Positions 24,493-34,420 of a DNA stretch of 64,000 nucleotides are shown here, in pieces (within the stretch, counting starts at the first letter, position 1; each line of letters starts with the position of its first letter). Below the pieces are notes generated by a model. It was not told the DNA's origin. It worked only from the letters and a program-made list of their open reading frames with translations, and ran no database searches. A program made the position numbers and the translations under genes. The DNA is taken from NCBI GenBank assembly GCA_963746185.1, contig CAVVAE010000004.1, positions 1,550,001 to 1,614,000 on the forward strand, given 5' to 3'. This DNA is from CAVVAE01 sp963746185 (lineage in GTDB: Bacteria > Actinomycetota > Actinomycetes > Propionibacteriales > Nocardioidaceae).

Positions 24493-25581
24493 ATGCGGAA
24501 GACCAGCCTCGCCACCTTGGGTGGATCCCTCGCCGTCGCGATGATCCTCACGTCGTTCTCGCCCTCAGCAGTCGGAGAGAGTGGTTCGGCACCGCCCGCC
24601 GGCAATCCCCACGGCCATGCGCGGGTGCCGGCTGCCGCCCGTGCCGTCGATACGTCCCACCCCACTCGAGTGGTCGGCAACGGCACGCCTCGCAGCTGCA
24701 CGTCCGCTGCCGTTCGCCGCGCGATCAGCCACGGTGGGCGGATCACGTTCAAGTGCGGCGTGAGGCACAAGACGATCCGCCTGACGAAGACCGCGAACGT
24801 GCGCAACGACAGGGCGCACAACGTCGTCATCGACGGTGGCGGCAAAGTCACCTTGAGCGGCGCAGGCAAGCGTCGCATCATCTACATGAACACCTGCGAC
24901 CCCAAGCTGGGCATCACCACGTCGCATTGCCAGAACCAGGCCACCCCGAGACTCGTGCTGCAGAACATCACGTTGGCGAACGGCAACTCGACCGGTTCGC
25001 GGCGCGAGGGCGGCGGAGGTGGCGCGGTCTTCGTGCGCGGAGGTCGAGTGAAGGTGGTGAACTCCCGGTTCTTCAACAACCGTTGTGACCGCAGAGGTCC
25101 TGACCTCGGCGGCGCCGCGCTCCGCGTCCTCGACCAGTACAAGGATCAGCCCGTCTACATCACGCACAGCACCTTCGGTGGCGCAAAGGGGTACGGCGGC
25201 ACGTGCTCGAACGGCGGCGCCTTGTCGAGCATCGGTGTGTCGTGGGTCGTGCTCAACAGCCTGATCAGTAACAACCGGGCCGTCGGCCGCGGAGCGAATC
25301 CGCCCAGGCACGGCACGCCTGGTGGGGGCAGCGGCGGTGGCATCTACAACGACGGGAACAGGTTCAGGCTCATCCTTCGGGGCACCGCCATGCGCAACAA
25401 CCATGCCCGCGAGGGCGGTGGCGCGATCTTCTTTGTCAGCAACGACCGGACGGGCACGCTGTCCATCAGCCGCTCGGTCCTGCACCACAACCCGAGCAGG
25501 GGCTTCGAAACCGCCGGCTACCCCGGCATCTTCTTCCTCGGTCACGGTCACCCGAAGGTGCGGCACTCCAGAATCGACTGA
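24493..25581 (+). CDS. Secreted right-handed beta-helix protein
   Basis: 362 residues. A signal peptide (TSLATLGGSLAVAMILT) is followed by a basic, Gly-rich mature part with regular short beta-helix coils such as NVVIDGGGKVTLSG, RLVLQNITLANGNS, WVVLNSLISNNRAVG and GALSSIGV, ending in FLGHGHPKVRHSRID. The fold resembles pectate-lyase-like and polymorphic-membrane-protein-like passengers. No catalytic site can be assigned, so it may be a polysaccharide lyase or an adhesive protein. It follows the glucoamylase on the same strand. Confidence 0.78.
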   Translation: MRKTSLATLGGSLAVAMILTSFSPSAVGESGSAPPAGNPHGHARVPAAARAVDTSHPTRVVGNGTPRSCTSAAVRRAISHGGRITFKCGVRHKTIRLTKTANVRNDRAHNVVIDGGGKVTLSGAGKRRIIYMNTCDPKLGITTSHCQNQATPRLVLQNITLANGNSTGSRREGGGGGAVFVRGGRVKVVNSRFFNNRCDRRGPDLGGAALRVLDQYKDQPVYITHSTFGGAKGYGGTCSNGGALSSIGVSWVVLNSLISNNRAVGRGANPPRHGTPGGGSGGGIYNDGNRFRLILRGTAMRNNHAREGGGAIFFVSNDRTGTLSISRSVLHHNPSRGFETAGYPGIFFLGHGHPKVRHSRID

Positions 25582-25649
25582 TATGTCATCGGATAGCCGC
25601 CGCGATTTCCCTCTGGCGTCGGGGGTCCGACGCGGGTCTAATGGCTGGC

Positions 25650-28355
25650 ATGGCGGATCTGCCTTCGGGGACGGTGTCGCTGCTGTTTTCCGACATCGAG
25701 GGTTCGACCGCGTTGCTGTCGCGGTTGGGACCGGCGTACGCCGATGCGCTGGACGCCCAGCGGCGGATCTTGCGTGAGTCGTGGGCCGGACATCGGGGCA
25801 CCGAACTGGGGACTGAGGGAGACAGCTTCTTTGTGGCGTTCTCGACCGCGCAAGATGCGGTGGCGGCGGCCGTTCATGCGCAGCGGGGACTCGCAGCTTT
25901 CGACTGGCCAGGGGGAGAGCAGGTCAGGGTCAGGATGGGCATTCACACCGGCACGCCCGCCATCCACGACGGTGGATACGTCGGGATGGACGTCCATCGC
26001 GCGGCCAGAATCGCCGGAGCGGCGCACGGCGGACAACTCGTGCTGTCGGAGCCGACCGCGGGCCTCGTAACAACCTCCCTACAGGACGATGTCGGTCTCC
26101 GTGATCTCGGTCATCATCATTTGAAGGATCTTGCGGCGGCCGAGCACCTGTTCCAGGTCGACATCGCGGGTCTCCAGACCGATTTCGCCGCCGTGAAGTC
26201 GTTGGGCGCGGCATCGAGCCTGCCGACCCCCACGACGACGCTGGTGGGGCGTGACGGGGAGTTGGCGGAGTTGAAGGCTCTGCTGTCGTCGCCGGAGGTA
26301 CGGCTGGTGACCTTGACGGGTCCGGGTGGGTCAGGCAAGACCAGGCTTGCCGTGGGATTGGCGCGCACGCTCGTCGACGCCTTTCCGGATGGCGTGTACT
26401 TCGTGCCGCTTGCTGCCGTGACCCGACCTGACGTGATGTGGACGACGATCGGCGAGGTCTTGGACGTGCCGCCGGAGGGGCGGATCCCTCCAGGCTTCTT
26501 TACCCACGTCGCGCATCGAACGGCATTGTTCGTCCTCGACAATCTCGAGCAGATGCCGCAGGCGGATGCTGCCGTGTCACAACTGCTCGCCGAGGCGCCT
26601 CAGCTGGTGGTGGTCGTGACGTCAAGACGTCCGCTGCACGTGGCAGGTGAACACGAACACGCAGTGCCAACTCTAGAACTTCCCGGTCACCCGAGTCTGG
26701 ACGAGGCTGAACGATCGGGCGCTGTGCAGATGTTCGTCCAACGCGCCCAGCTGGTCCGTCCCCACTTCACCCTCGACGAGACGAATGCCGCCGACGTCAT
26801 CTCGATCTGCCGCAGCCTGGACGGGTTGCCGCTCGCGATCGAACTGGCCGCCGCTCGCTGCAAGCTCCTCTCACCAGCCGCCTTGGCGACCCGGATGGAC
26901 ACCGCGCTTGAGCTCAAGGACACCGGAGTCGACCGCCCGACCCGTCAGCAGACGTTGCGCGACACCATCGCCTGGTCCTACGAACTGCTGAGCCCCACCC
27001 AGCAACGATTCTTCCGACGCCTCGGCGTGTTCGCCGGTGGTGCCGACTTCGACGCGGTCGTCGCGGTAGCCGCTGGCCTCTCGGACGATCTCGATCCCTT
27101 CGACCCCTTCGATATGGTCGCCGACCTGGTCGACGCCAGCCTGGTCAGCGCTAGTGACGGGCCTGACGGTGAGCCTCGCATCAGCATGCTGGAAACCATC
27201 CGCACCTACGCGCTTGACCAGCTCGAACACACCGGCGAGTTCGACGACGTACGACGTCTCCACGCCAACCACTACGTCGGCGTGGCCGGAGAACTGAGCC
27301 CGCTCATCAACGGTAGTGGCGACGACCTGTTGAGGGCGCGGCGTGGCGTCGAGCTGGAGATGGATAACTTTCGGGAGGCCTTGCGTTGGGCCCTCCAACC
27401 CGAAGGTGTGAACGTGCCGCCGGACCATGTCCGGGTGGCGTTGCGGCTGTGTCACGAGCTAAGCCGCTTGTGGGGGAGGGGCGGCTACTTCGTCGAGGCG
27501 AGGCGCTGGCTCGAGTTGGCCATCTCCCGCTCGGGTGATATTGACAGTCCAGACCTGGCCTACTCCCTGCATGCACTCGCATGGCTTTCGCTCGTGCCTG
27601 ACCATCTTGAGCGTGGGCTCGAAGCGGCCACCCAGAGCGTGGCCATGTGGCGCCGGCTCGATGACAAGGAGGGCTTGTCCCTGGCCCTTTCTCGGCTCGC
27701 TGTGCTGCACTCCTCTCTTGATGATCTGGCGGCTGCCCGCCTCGCGGCCGAGGAGGCCGTCGATCTCGCCCGCGAAACCGACGCCAGGCATCAGTTGGGG
27801 AACGCGTTGGCGATCCTGTCGAATCTCGAGGCGGTTGATCACAACCAGCAGCGTTCCCTAGAGCTGATCACCGCGTCCGTCGACATCAGCTTGGAACTCG
27901 GTGAAGAGCATGGACTGCTCATCTACCGCGAGATCATGGCCTGCTGCCTGCGGGAGCTCGGACGACTCGAGGAGGCATATGAGCTGATGCGAGATCAGAT
28001 CCCGCCCAGCCTGCAGTTCCCGTCCCCGGAGACGCTGATGGTTCTGGCGGAGGACTTCGGGGCGCTGTTGGCCGACCTCGGCGAGCACGAAGAGGCCGTG
28101 CAGCTGCTCGGTGCCGCAGACGCCATGCGGGAACGTCACGCTCACCCTAGAAACCCGGGACAAGAGGCGGAGATCGAGGAGCCCTTTGCGAAGGCGCGGA
28201 CGGCGCTGACAGCAAGTGCCTGGGAGCGCGCATACGAGCTGGGACACGACATGGCTGTCGAAGACGCGCTCATGGATGCGTACAACTCGCCGCGGCGGCC
28301 AGCGACAAGCCATCCAATCGACGCGGACTCGGCGGCTGTGATCGCAACGCCCTAG
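25650..28355 (+). CDS. Cyclase-homology/AAA (STAND)/TPR regulator
   Basis: 901 residues. Residues 1-170 are a class III nucleotidyl cyclase homology domain (SLLFSDIEGSTALLSRLG, EGDSFFVAF). A STAND/NB-ARC ATPase follows with Walker A GPGGSGKTRLAVG, Walker B ALFVLDNLEQ and the SLDGLPLAIELAAARCKLL winged-helix marker. The C-terminal 400 residues are TPR-like helices. No LuxR or OmpR HTH is seen. Such proteins occur widely in mycobacteria and nocardioids as presumed signalling hubs. A TCTAAT -10 box seven bases before the ATG suggests a leaderless transcript. The cyclase site is probably degenerate. Confidence 0.85.
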   Translation: MADLPSGTVSLLFSDIEGSTALLSRLGPAYADALDAQRRILRESWAGHRGTELGTEGDSFFVAFSTAQDAVAAAVHAQRGLAAFDWPGGEQVRVRMGIHTGTPAIHDGGYVGMDVHRAARIAGAAHGGQLVLSEPTAGLVTTSLQDDVGLRDLGHHHLKDLAAAEHLFQVDIAGLQTDFAAVKSLGAASSLPTPTTTLVGRDGELAELKALLSSPEVRLVTLTGPGGSGKTRLAVGLARTLVDAFPDGVYFVPLAAVTRPDVMWTTIGEVLDVPPEGRIPPGFFTHVAHRTALFVLDNLEQMPQADAAVSQLLAEAPQLVVVVTSRRPLHVAGEHEHAVPTLELPGHPSLDEAERSGAVQMFVQRAQLVRPHFTLDETNAADVISICRSLDGLPLAIELAAARCKLLSPAALATRMDTALELKDTGVDRPTRQQTLRDTIAWSYELLSPTQQRFFRRLGVFAGGADFDAVVAVAAGLSDDLDPFDPFDMVADLVDASLVSASDGPDGEPRISMLETIRTYALDQLEHTGEFDDVRRLHANHYVGVAGELSPLINGSGDDLLRARRGVELEMDNFREALRWALQPEGVNVPPDHVRVALRLCHELSRLWGRGGYFVEARRWLELAISRSGDIDSPDLAYSLHALAWLSLVPDHLERGLEAATQSVAMWRRLDDKEGLSLALSRLAVLHSSLDDLAAARLAAEEAVDLARETDARHQLGNALAILSNLEAVDHNQQRSLELITASVDISLELGEEHGLLIYREIMACCLRELGRLEEAYELMRDQIPPSLQFPSPETLMVLAEDFGALLADLGEHEEAVQLLGAADAMRERHAHPRNPGQEAEIEEPFAKARTALTASAWERAYELGHDMAVEDALMDAYNSPRRPATSHPIDADSAAVIATP

Positions 28356-28384
28356 GCCATTCACGCTGGGTCTCGACAAACGCA

Positions 28385-28414
28385 GTGCGGCCGGTCCCGA
28401 AGGACCGGCCGCAC
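28385..28414. terminator. Strong intrinsic terminator between convergent genes
   Basis: GTGCGGCCGGTCC, loop CGAA, GGACCGGCCGCAC is a perfect 13-bp hairpin with a tetraloop, followed on the plus strand by CTTTCTTTC. It lies 29 bp after the regulator stop and 25 bp before the MMPL stop, and can act for both. Confidence 0.92.
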
Positions 28415-28439
28415 CTTTCTTTCTGCGTTGTTGCTGTGA

Positions 28440-30644
28440 TCAGACCAGAACGGGTGTCCGCTCGGCCTCGACCGGGGCGAGCTCAGCCGCTGGCTGGTCT
28501 TCGCCGTCGTGCGATCCGCCCTCGATGTCGATCGTGGGCAGTCGACGCTCCAGCCAGGTGGGCAACCACCAGGCGTGGTGACCGAGCAGGCTCATCGCCG
28601 CCGGCACCAGGACCATCCGGACCAACGTGACGTCGAGGAAGACGGCAACCGACAGCCCGATTCCGAACATCTTGGTCGTCACGTCGACGTCCAGGATGAA
28701 TGACGCGAACACGCTGATCATGATGAGCGCAGCACTCGAGATGACCTTGGCCGTCGACCCGACGCCCTCAACCACGGCGCGGCCGGGGTTGCGGTGCTTC
28801 AGGTACGCCTCACGGACTCGGCTCATCAGGAACACTTCGTAGTCCATCGAGAGGCCGAACAGGATCGCGAACATCAGCATCGGTGCAAGCGGCATGATCG
28901 GCACGGACTCGTGGACGCCGATCAGGCTTGCGCCCCAGCCCCACTGGAAGACCGCGACGATGACGCCGTACGCCGCTCCGACACCGAGCACGTTGAGGAC
29001 AGCAGCCTTCAACGGCACGAGCACGGACCTGAACACGACCATCAGCACGAGGAACGACAGACCGATGACAGCTCCGAGGAACAAGGGCATCCGGTCCTGC
29101 AACCGTGACGAGACGTCGTCAGTCAGTGCGGTCGAACCGGTCACCGAGGCCACGACTTCGCTGCCTTCGAGTGCCTTCGGGAGGGTCTCCTCACGAAGGG
29201 TCTCGAGCAGTTGGCCGGTGCGCTCGTCCTGCGGTGACGTGGTCGGCGTGACATCGAAGATCGCGATGTCGCCGACGTCGTTAGTCGTCGGTGCACCGAC
29301 CGAGGCCACACCAGGCTCCTCGGCAAGCTCAGCGCCGACGTTCTCGATGACGGCCTGCGACTCGGCGTCGCCGTTCGTCTCGAGCACGACCTGAAGAGGA
29401 CCGTTCGTACCGGGGCCGTAGCCGTCGGCCATCAGGTCGTACGCCTTACGGGTGGTGGAGTCAGGCGCATCGTTGCCAGCGTCAGCGAAACCGAGGTGCA
29501 TGGAGAACACCGGAATCGCGAGAACACCAAGGATCAAAGCTGCCGGGGCGCCGTAACGAACCGGCTTGGCGACAACCTTCTCAGCCCAACGAGCGGACTT
29601 GCTGTTCGGGTTGTAAGCAGGCTTCTGCTTGATGAACGGGACACGAGCACTGTTGACCTTGTGCTTGACGACTCCCAGCAAAGCGGGGAGCAACGTGATC
29701 GAGGCGAGCATCGTGACGGCAACCATGATCGCGGAGCCGTAACCCATCATCGCCATCATCGGGATCCCGGACACCTTGAGTCCGAGGATCGCGACGATCA
29801 CGGTGACACCAGCGAAGAGCACTGACAATCCAGCGGTCGCGTTGGCACGACCGATGGCAACGGGAACGGACTGTCCGGACGCCAGGTTTTGACGGTGGCG
29901 GGCGAGGATGAACAGTGCGTAGTCGATGCCGACACCAAGGCCGAGCATCATTGCGACGACGTTGGTGATCTGCGGGACCGCCAGGTAGCCGGACATGATG
30001 CCGATGGTGCTGCTGCCGATGAGGATGGCCATGAGCGCTGCCAGGATGGGCAGGCTCATCGCGACCAGTGAACCGAAGGCGATGGCGAGAATGACGACAG
30101 CCATCAGGATGCCGATCAGCTCGCTGTTTCCACCAGCTTCAACCTTGGCGTAGCCGAGGCCACCGTCGTACTCGACCTGGACGTCCGCGTCGCGGACATC
30201 CTGGACGGCCTCTTGGGCCGCGTCGTACTCGGGGAGCCCGACCTTCTCGATCTCGAAACCGACGGTGGCGAAGGCGGTCTGACCGTCTTCAGAGACCGTA
30301 GGTCCACGAGGGTCGTAGGGATTGCTTACGGCGACAACGTTCGCTCCGTCGGCGAGCTTCTCGACGGCCTGTTCGATCGCAGCTTTGGTCTCAGGGGCGG
30401 TGAGTCCGTCCTCAGAGTGGAAGATGACGTTCGAGGTGTACAGCGTCTCCTGGGGGAAACGATCCTGGATGGCGTCAGCCGCGCGTTGCGACTCAGCACC
30501 GGGCAGGCTGAAGCTCTCGTCGGGGGCGCCGCCCATCGACGAGTTGAGCATGAAGACCGCCGCGGCGACGAGCACCCAGGCGGAGATGACGCGCCACGGG
30601 TGGCGGCCGGCGAAGTTTCCGATGCGGTACAGAAGGTGAGACAT
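28440..30644 (-). CDS. MMPL/RND family membrane exporter
   Basis: 734 residues from an ATG with AAAGG seven bases upstream; longer in-frame starts at 30698 and 30734 add an unconserved basic region. Topology is MMPL-like: TM1 (WRVISAWVLVAAAVFMLNS), a first extracellular loop, five TMs including the proton-relay block LGLGVGIDYALFI, a second loop, and five more TMs with FGLSMDYEVFLMSRVREAY. The hydrophilic tail is acidic. MMPL proteins move lipids, drugs or small hydrophobic compounds out of the cell. No regulator lies beside it. Confidence 0.92.
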   Translation of the reverse strand: MSHLLYRIGNFAGRHPWRVISAWVLVAAAVFMLNSSMGGAPDESFSLPGAESQRAADAIQDRFPQETLYTSNVIFHSEDGLTAPETKAAIEQAVEKLADGANVVAVSNPYDPRGPTVSEDGQTAFATVGFEIEKVGLPEYDAAQEAVQDVRDADVQVEYDGGLGYAKVEAGGNSELIGILMAVVILAIAFGSLVAMSLPILAALMAILIGSSTIGIMSGYLAVPQITNVVAMMLGLGVGIDYALFILARHRQNLASGQSVPVAIGRANATAGLSVLFAGVTVIVAILGLKVSGIPMMAMMGYGSAIMVAVTMLASITLLPALLGVVKHKVNSARVPFIKQKPAYNPNSKSARWAEKVVAKPVRYGAPAALILGVLAIPVFSMHLGFADAGNDAPDSTTRKAYDLMADGYGPGTNGPLQVVLETNGDAESQAVIENVGAELAEEPGVASVGAPTTNDVGDIAIFDVTPTTSPQDERTGQLLETLREETLPKALEGSEVVASVTGSTALTDDVSSRLQDRMPLFLGAVIGLSFLVLMVVFRSVLVPLKAAVLNVLGVGAAYGVIVAVFQWGWGASLIGVHESVPIMPLAPMLMFAILFGLSMDYEVFLMSRVREAYLKHRNPGRAVVEGVGSTAKVISSAALIMISVFASFILDVDVTTKMFGIGLSVAVFLDVTLVRMVLVPAAMSLLGHHAWWLPTWLERRLPTIDIEGGSHDGEDQPAAELAPVEAERTPVLV

Positions 30645-31103
30645 GGTGGACCTTTCAGAGTGGGATTTACGGGGAGCGGAAGTTGTGTGTTGGCTCATGT
30701 TTCGAAGGTAGGAATTTCCGACGCCGTAACCCATGGAGTACGCCGCACACCCTCAGGGGGTTGGCCGCACACTGAAACCCGACCGAGGGTGGGGATACCC
30801 GCACCACCGGGGGTCGGGTAGCCACCCATCCACGTCTCGCTGAGCGCGGTTGACTAGGTCTTAAGTGCGGGGAGAGGTCTATTCCGTCACACGCGGTGAT
30901 GGTTTCGGCGCGTCGCTGGCTCAGCGGCTGGGGGAATGTGCGAACCGCTCGACAGCCTGGTGATCCGAGAGCATGCTCAGTTCAGGACTCGGGTGTATTC
31001 ACGAGAGTCGGGGGTTCACAACGGAGTCGTGACGTGGTTGCGGTCTGACTGCAGTGTCGGATCAAACGCCGCTTCCTCGCACCCATGACGGGGAGGGGAA
31101 CAC
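30645..31103. other. Intergenic region between MMPL exporter and sulfatase A
   Basis: 459 bp without a convincing gene. It contains both divergent promoters, including GGAATTTCC near 30711, and a purine-rich GGGGAGGGG ribosome binding site directly before the sulfatase start. I see nothing else with clear structure. Confidence 0.6.
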
Positions 31104-32588
31104 ATGTTCAGACGCACGGCTCTGCGTTACCAAATGGCGGTCGTCTTCGGGATCGCGCTGGTGTTGTCGCTCATGTCGACGTCGACGCACACGTCGGCCG
31201 GTAGCCCGGCAGAGGCGCAAGCCGCGGCGAGTGGCCCACCGAACGTGCTGGTCATCATGATCGATGACGCTCGCCTGGGCGACATGAGCACGCTGCCCAC
31301 CGTGCGTAACCTCATCGGAGACGCCGGAGCGACGTTCTCGAACGCGGTGGCACCGTTCCCGTTGTGTTGTCCTGCCCGCGCCACGTTGCTCACCGGGCAG
31401 TACGCCCACAACCACGGCGTCCTCGGTAACGGTGACGGGTTCAACCCGCTCGGCGGCTTCGCCAACTTCAAGGACGCCCACACACTGGCCACCTGGCTCA
31501 ACCCGGACTACACGACCGGGTGGTTGGGCAAGTACCTCAACGGCTACTCCGGGACGTACATACCTCCTGGCTGGGACGTCTGGAAGGCGCCGGGGGACAA
31601 CTGGTCGAGCTACAAACCGACGACCTTCAACATCAACGGCACGATCGTGAACCAAACCCAGTACCAGACCGACCTGGTCGGAGGCTTCGCGACCAGCTTC
31701 ATCAACCAGTACGCACCCCAGCAACAGCCGTTCTTCCTCGTCACCTCCTTGCTGGCCCCGCACACCGGCTCGCCCGTCGAGGCGGACGACCCGAAGAAGG
31801 TGTTCGGAACAAAGGCCAACACCTACCTGACCGCGAGCGTCGCTCCGATCTATCGCGACAGGTTCGCTTCGCTGCCCCTCGACGACGACCCGTCGTTCAA
31901 CGAGGCCGATGTGTCCGACAAGCCCAACAAGCCGGCGTTGCTGCCCGACTGGGCGATCGCCTCACTCCGCGAGACGAACGCTCAGCGACGGGAGTCGTTG
32001 CTTTCGGCGCAGGACGCAGTCAGCAACATCATCACGGCTCTGCAGGCGAGCGGTGACCTGTCGAACACCTACGTGATCTTCCTCAGCGACAACGGCTACA
32101 TGCTCGGCGAGCACCGGCTCGCGAACAATAAGTCAGGGCCGTACGAGGTGTCCGTGCGGGTGCCGTTGCTGATGCGCGGTCCAGGCATTCCTGCAGGCAC
32201 TGTCGTCCCGCAGCCGGTCGGGCAGCAGGACCTGGCCCGCACCGTGCTGGCGATGACGGATCACAACGGGGCCAACGGCACGTTCGTGATCGACGGCAAG
32301 AACCTCCTGCCGATGGTGACCGACCCGTCGCTCAACGCCAATCGACCGATCATCATCGAGGCCGGCCCTGCCACCACGACGACGACGACCTACAGGTACC
32401 ACGGGATCCGGATGCCTGGCTGGAAGTACGTCGAGCGGGGCGGGGGGGCCAAGGAGCTCTACAACCTCACAGCAGACCCGTTCGAGCTCAACAACCTTGC
32501 CGGCAAACCCGCCAACGCGGCCAAACAGGCGGAGATGAAGGCGTTGCTCACGCAGTACAAGTGGTGCGCCGGCGCGCAGTGCCCTTGA
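31104..32588 (+). CDS. Secreted sulfatase A (FGly type)
   Basis: 494 residues with a signal peptide or membrane anchor (YQMAVVFGIALVLSLM). The N-terminal metal site is NVLVIMIDDARLGDM. The formylglycine motif is CCPAR with Cys88 as the residue converted by FGE (C-x-P-x-R), followed by ATLLTGQYAHNHGV. The late SDNGYMLGEHR segment supplies further metal and sulfate ligands, and the C-terminal GIRMPGWKYVE region is the usual sulfatase end domain. It should cleave sulfate esters outside the cell, most likely from a polysaccharide. The strong site GGGGAGGGG precedes the ATG. It is a close paralogue of the gene at 35728. Confidence 0.93.
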   Translation: MFRRTALRYQMAVVFGIALVLSLMSTSTHTSAGSPAEAQAAASGPPNVLVIMIDDARLGDMSTLPTVRNLIGDAGATFSNAVAPFPLCCPARATLLTGQYAHNHGVLGNGDGFNPLGGFANFKDAHTLATWLNPDYTTGWLGKYLNGYSGTYIPPGWDVWKAPGDNWSSYKPTTFNINGTIVNQTQYQTDLVGGFATSFINQYAPQQQPFFLVTSLLAPHTGSPVEADDPKKVFGTKANTYLTASVAPIYRDRFASLPLDDDPSFNEADVSDKPNKPALLPDWAIASLRETNAQRRESLLSAQDAVSNIITALQASGDLSNTYVIFLSDNGYMLGEHRLANNKSGPYEVSVRVPLLMRGPGIPAGTVVPQPVGQQDLARTVLAMTDHNGANGTFVIDGKNLLPMVTDPSLNANRPIIIEAGPATTTTTTYRYHGIRMPGWKYVERGGGAKELYNLTADPFELNNLAGKPANAAKQAEMKALLTQYKWCAGAQCP

Positions 32589-32742
32589 CCTACGGGACGA
32601 GGTCACCCGGTCAGCATTGAACCGGCTGTTCTACGCGAGAGGGATGGGTCCGACCTCGATGCTTTCGACGCAGTCGCTCCGGCTCGTTGCGGCTACTACT
32701 CGTCCAGCGCGGTGTCGCTGAAGAAGACGATTCGGATCAGGA

Positions 32743-33993
32743 TCAAGAAGAAGATGAAGATGAGCCGGTCCTGGGGTTCCGGCGCGCGCGCTCACCGAAC
32801 CGGTCGAGGGCTTCGAGGACCTCAGTCGCCTGCCAGACGACGTTCCTCTTCTGACCTACGCCATGGACGGTCTTTGGCTTGGAGACGGCCCCCGCCGCTT
32901 GGAGTTGGCGCAGCGCGTTGTCGGCCGCTGGCTGGGTGACTTTCATGGTCTCCTGGACCAGTTTGGAGGTCACCGACGGTTGGCGGAGCAGGAACGGCAG
33001 GACCCGCCAGGCGACGGCGTCCTTGCGGGCACGGATGTTGTTCGCCCAGCCGTCATGCAGTGTCTTCAGGTCTGTGGCGAGTTGCTGCCCGTTGCGAACG
33101 GCGGCGAATGTGGCCCGGCTGAACTCTTCGATGATCGGGTTCGGGTCGCCCTTGCGATAGGCGGTCAGCGCGTCGTAATAGGCGTCCGTGTCGGACAGAA
33201 GCCCCGCAGATACCGGAACCGTGGTGCGGGTGGTCGCTCCACCGTTGCGAAGCATAACGTGGACGAGGGCTCGACCTGCGCGACCGTTTCCATCGTTGAA
33301 CGGGTGAATCGTTTCGAACTGGGCGTGCGCGATTGCTGCCTGTGCCAGCAGCGGGAGGTCGGTTCGCTCGGAGAACGCGCAAAGGTCCTTGATCGACTCT
33401 TCGATCCTGCAATCCTGCGGCGGGACGAAGTCCGCCCGGTGCGGCGAGTAGTCGGTTCCGCCGATCCAGACCTGCTGATCTCGGAACCGGCCCGGGTCGG
33501 CTCGGTCCTGGCCGTGCATGAGGGCTTCGTGGATGGCCAATATGTGGTCAGGGGTCAGAGGTCCGGTGAGTTCGAGGGCGCGGTTCATCGCCTCGACGTT
33601 CGCCTGGACGAGCCTGGAGTTCGACCCGAACTTGGCCAGGCCTACGTCGGCCAGAGACAGGGCCTTGGCGCCGACGGTGATGTCCTCGATCTGTGAGGAC
33701 GACGTGGACTCGGTCCGAAGCAGGACCGCGGACAGCGGGGCGAACTCTCCGTCGAACATGGCGGAGAGTTCGGCATTATCCTTATTTACGGGTGACCTTG
33801 AATAAGGATCGTCAATTCCTCTTGGTCCTCGTCGTCCCGCCGGACCACGCTGGCGTCCCTGGGTGTGATCGAATACTCGCCCCGGCTGTTCTGGAGTCTT
33901 GGCGGCCCGCTGCGCGGGAGTTTGGAGGACTTGCGGCGCAGGCTCGAAGTCGGGGAGCACCCGGGTGCAGCGAGCGTTGGTCGGCGGCCACAT
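32743..33993 (-). CDS. Fic domain protein (AMPylase family)
   Basis: 416 residues as an open frame. The catalytic loop HPFNDGNGRAGRAL is complete, with catalytic His and the anion-binding NDGNGR. An N-terminal SSSQIEDIT segment resembles the class II auto-inhibitory S/T-xxx-E-G/N helix with Asp in the last place. Fic proteins usually transfer AMP to target proteins. A C-terminal winged-helix-like part ends in a run of serines. The first 80 residues are not conserved and may not be translated; an internal ATG at 33759 is possible, with an AT-rich inverted repeat just upstream. Confidence 0.82.
   Translation of the reverse strand: MWPPTNARCTRVLPDFEPAPQVLQTPAQRAAKTPEQPGRVFDHTQGRQRGPAGRRGPRGIDDPYSRSPVNKDNAELSAMFDGEFAPLSAVLLRTESTSSSQIEDITVGAKALSLADVGLAKFGSNSRLVQANVEAMNRALELTGPLTPDHILAIHEALMHGQDRADPGRFRDQQVWIGGTDYSPHRADFVPPQDCRIEESIKDLCAFSERTDLPLLAQAAIAHAQFETIHPFNDGNGRAGRALVHVMLRNGGATTRTTVPVSAGLLSDTDAYYDALTAYRKGDPNPIIEEFSRATFAAVRNGQQLATDLKTLHDGWANNIRARKDAVAWRVLPFLLRQPSVTSKLVQETMKVTQPAADNALRQLQAAGAVSKPKTVHGVGQKRNVVWQATEVLEALDRFGERARRNPRTGSSSSSS
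33778..33809. repeat. AT-rich inverted repeat at the 5' end of the fic gene
   Basis: ATCCTTATT at 33778-33786 and AATAAGGAT at 33801-33809 form a perfect 9-bp inverted repeat with a 14-bp spacer. It is unusually AT-rich for this genome. If the fic gene starts at 33759 it lies 19-50 bp upstream, as an operator would. Confidence 0.8.
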
Positions 33994-34420
33994 TCGAGAA
34001 GTTGCTCACCCTGGGCCGCCAGTTCGTAAGCTTGGTTTGGTTTGTGGACGGCAGTCTGTTGGCTGGACCCACGTCTTTGCATCGACAGTTGGTCGGCCCC
34101 TTCTGCTCGGGTGGGGCCCAGCGCCGCCCCCCAGCCGCCGCGTCTTAGCGCCGCCTCTGCGTGCAGATCTAGCGACCAACCTAACGAGAGACCAGCGGAA
34201 CATGGAACAGGCTAGGGTTGAACGTACGTGAACCTTGAGGTCCTTTGCAGGCCGAGCGCTATGAAGCGTGAACCGGCGCACCGGCAGGATGTGAGCCCGC
34301 CGAATGCGACACAAGCCGAGGACGTATCGGCATGTCGGATTGCTCGAAGATCCCTATCACAACTGCAAACGGGTACGGCAGCGTGAGGCAGAGCGGGAGA
34401 CGCGTTGAGCCAGGCCGCAG
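33994..34420. other. Intergenic region between fic and the Tat-exported protein gene
   Basis: 427 bp. Several short frames are open, as usual in GC-rich DNA, but none has a convincing ribosome site or recognisable product. The composition is more mixed than in the neighbouring genes. I see no clear repeat or RNA. Confidence 0.5.

Noticed and set aside
33786..34082. Alternative frames upstream of fic as a separate antitoxin gene
   Set aside because: Composition is random-like and no antitoxin motif is seen; left as an unresolved fic N-terminus.
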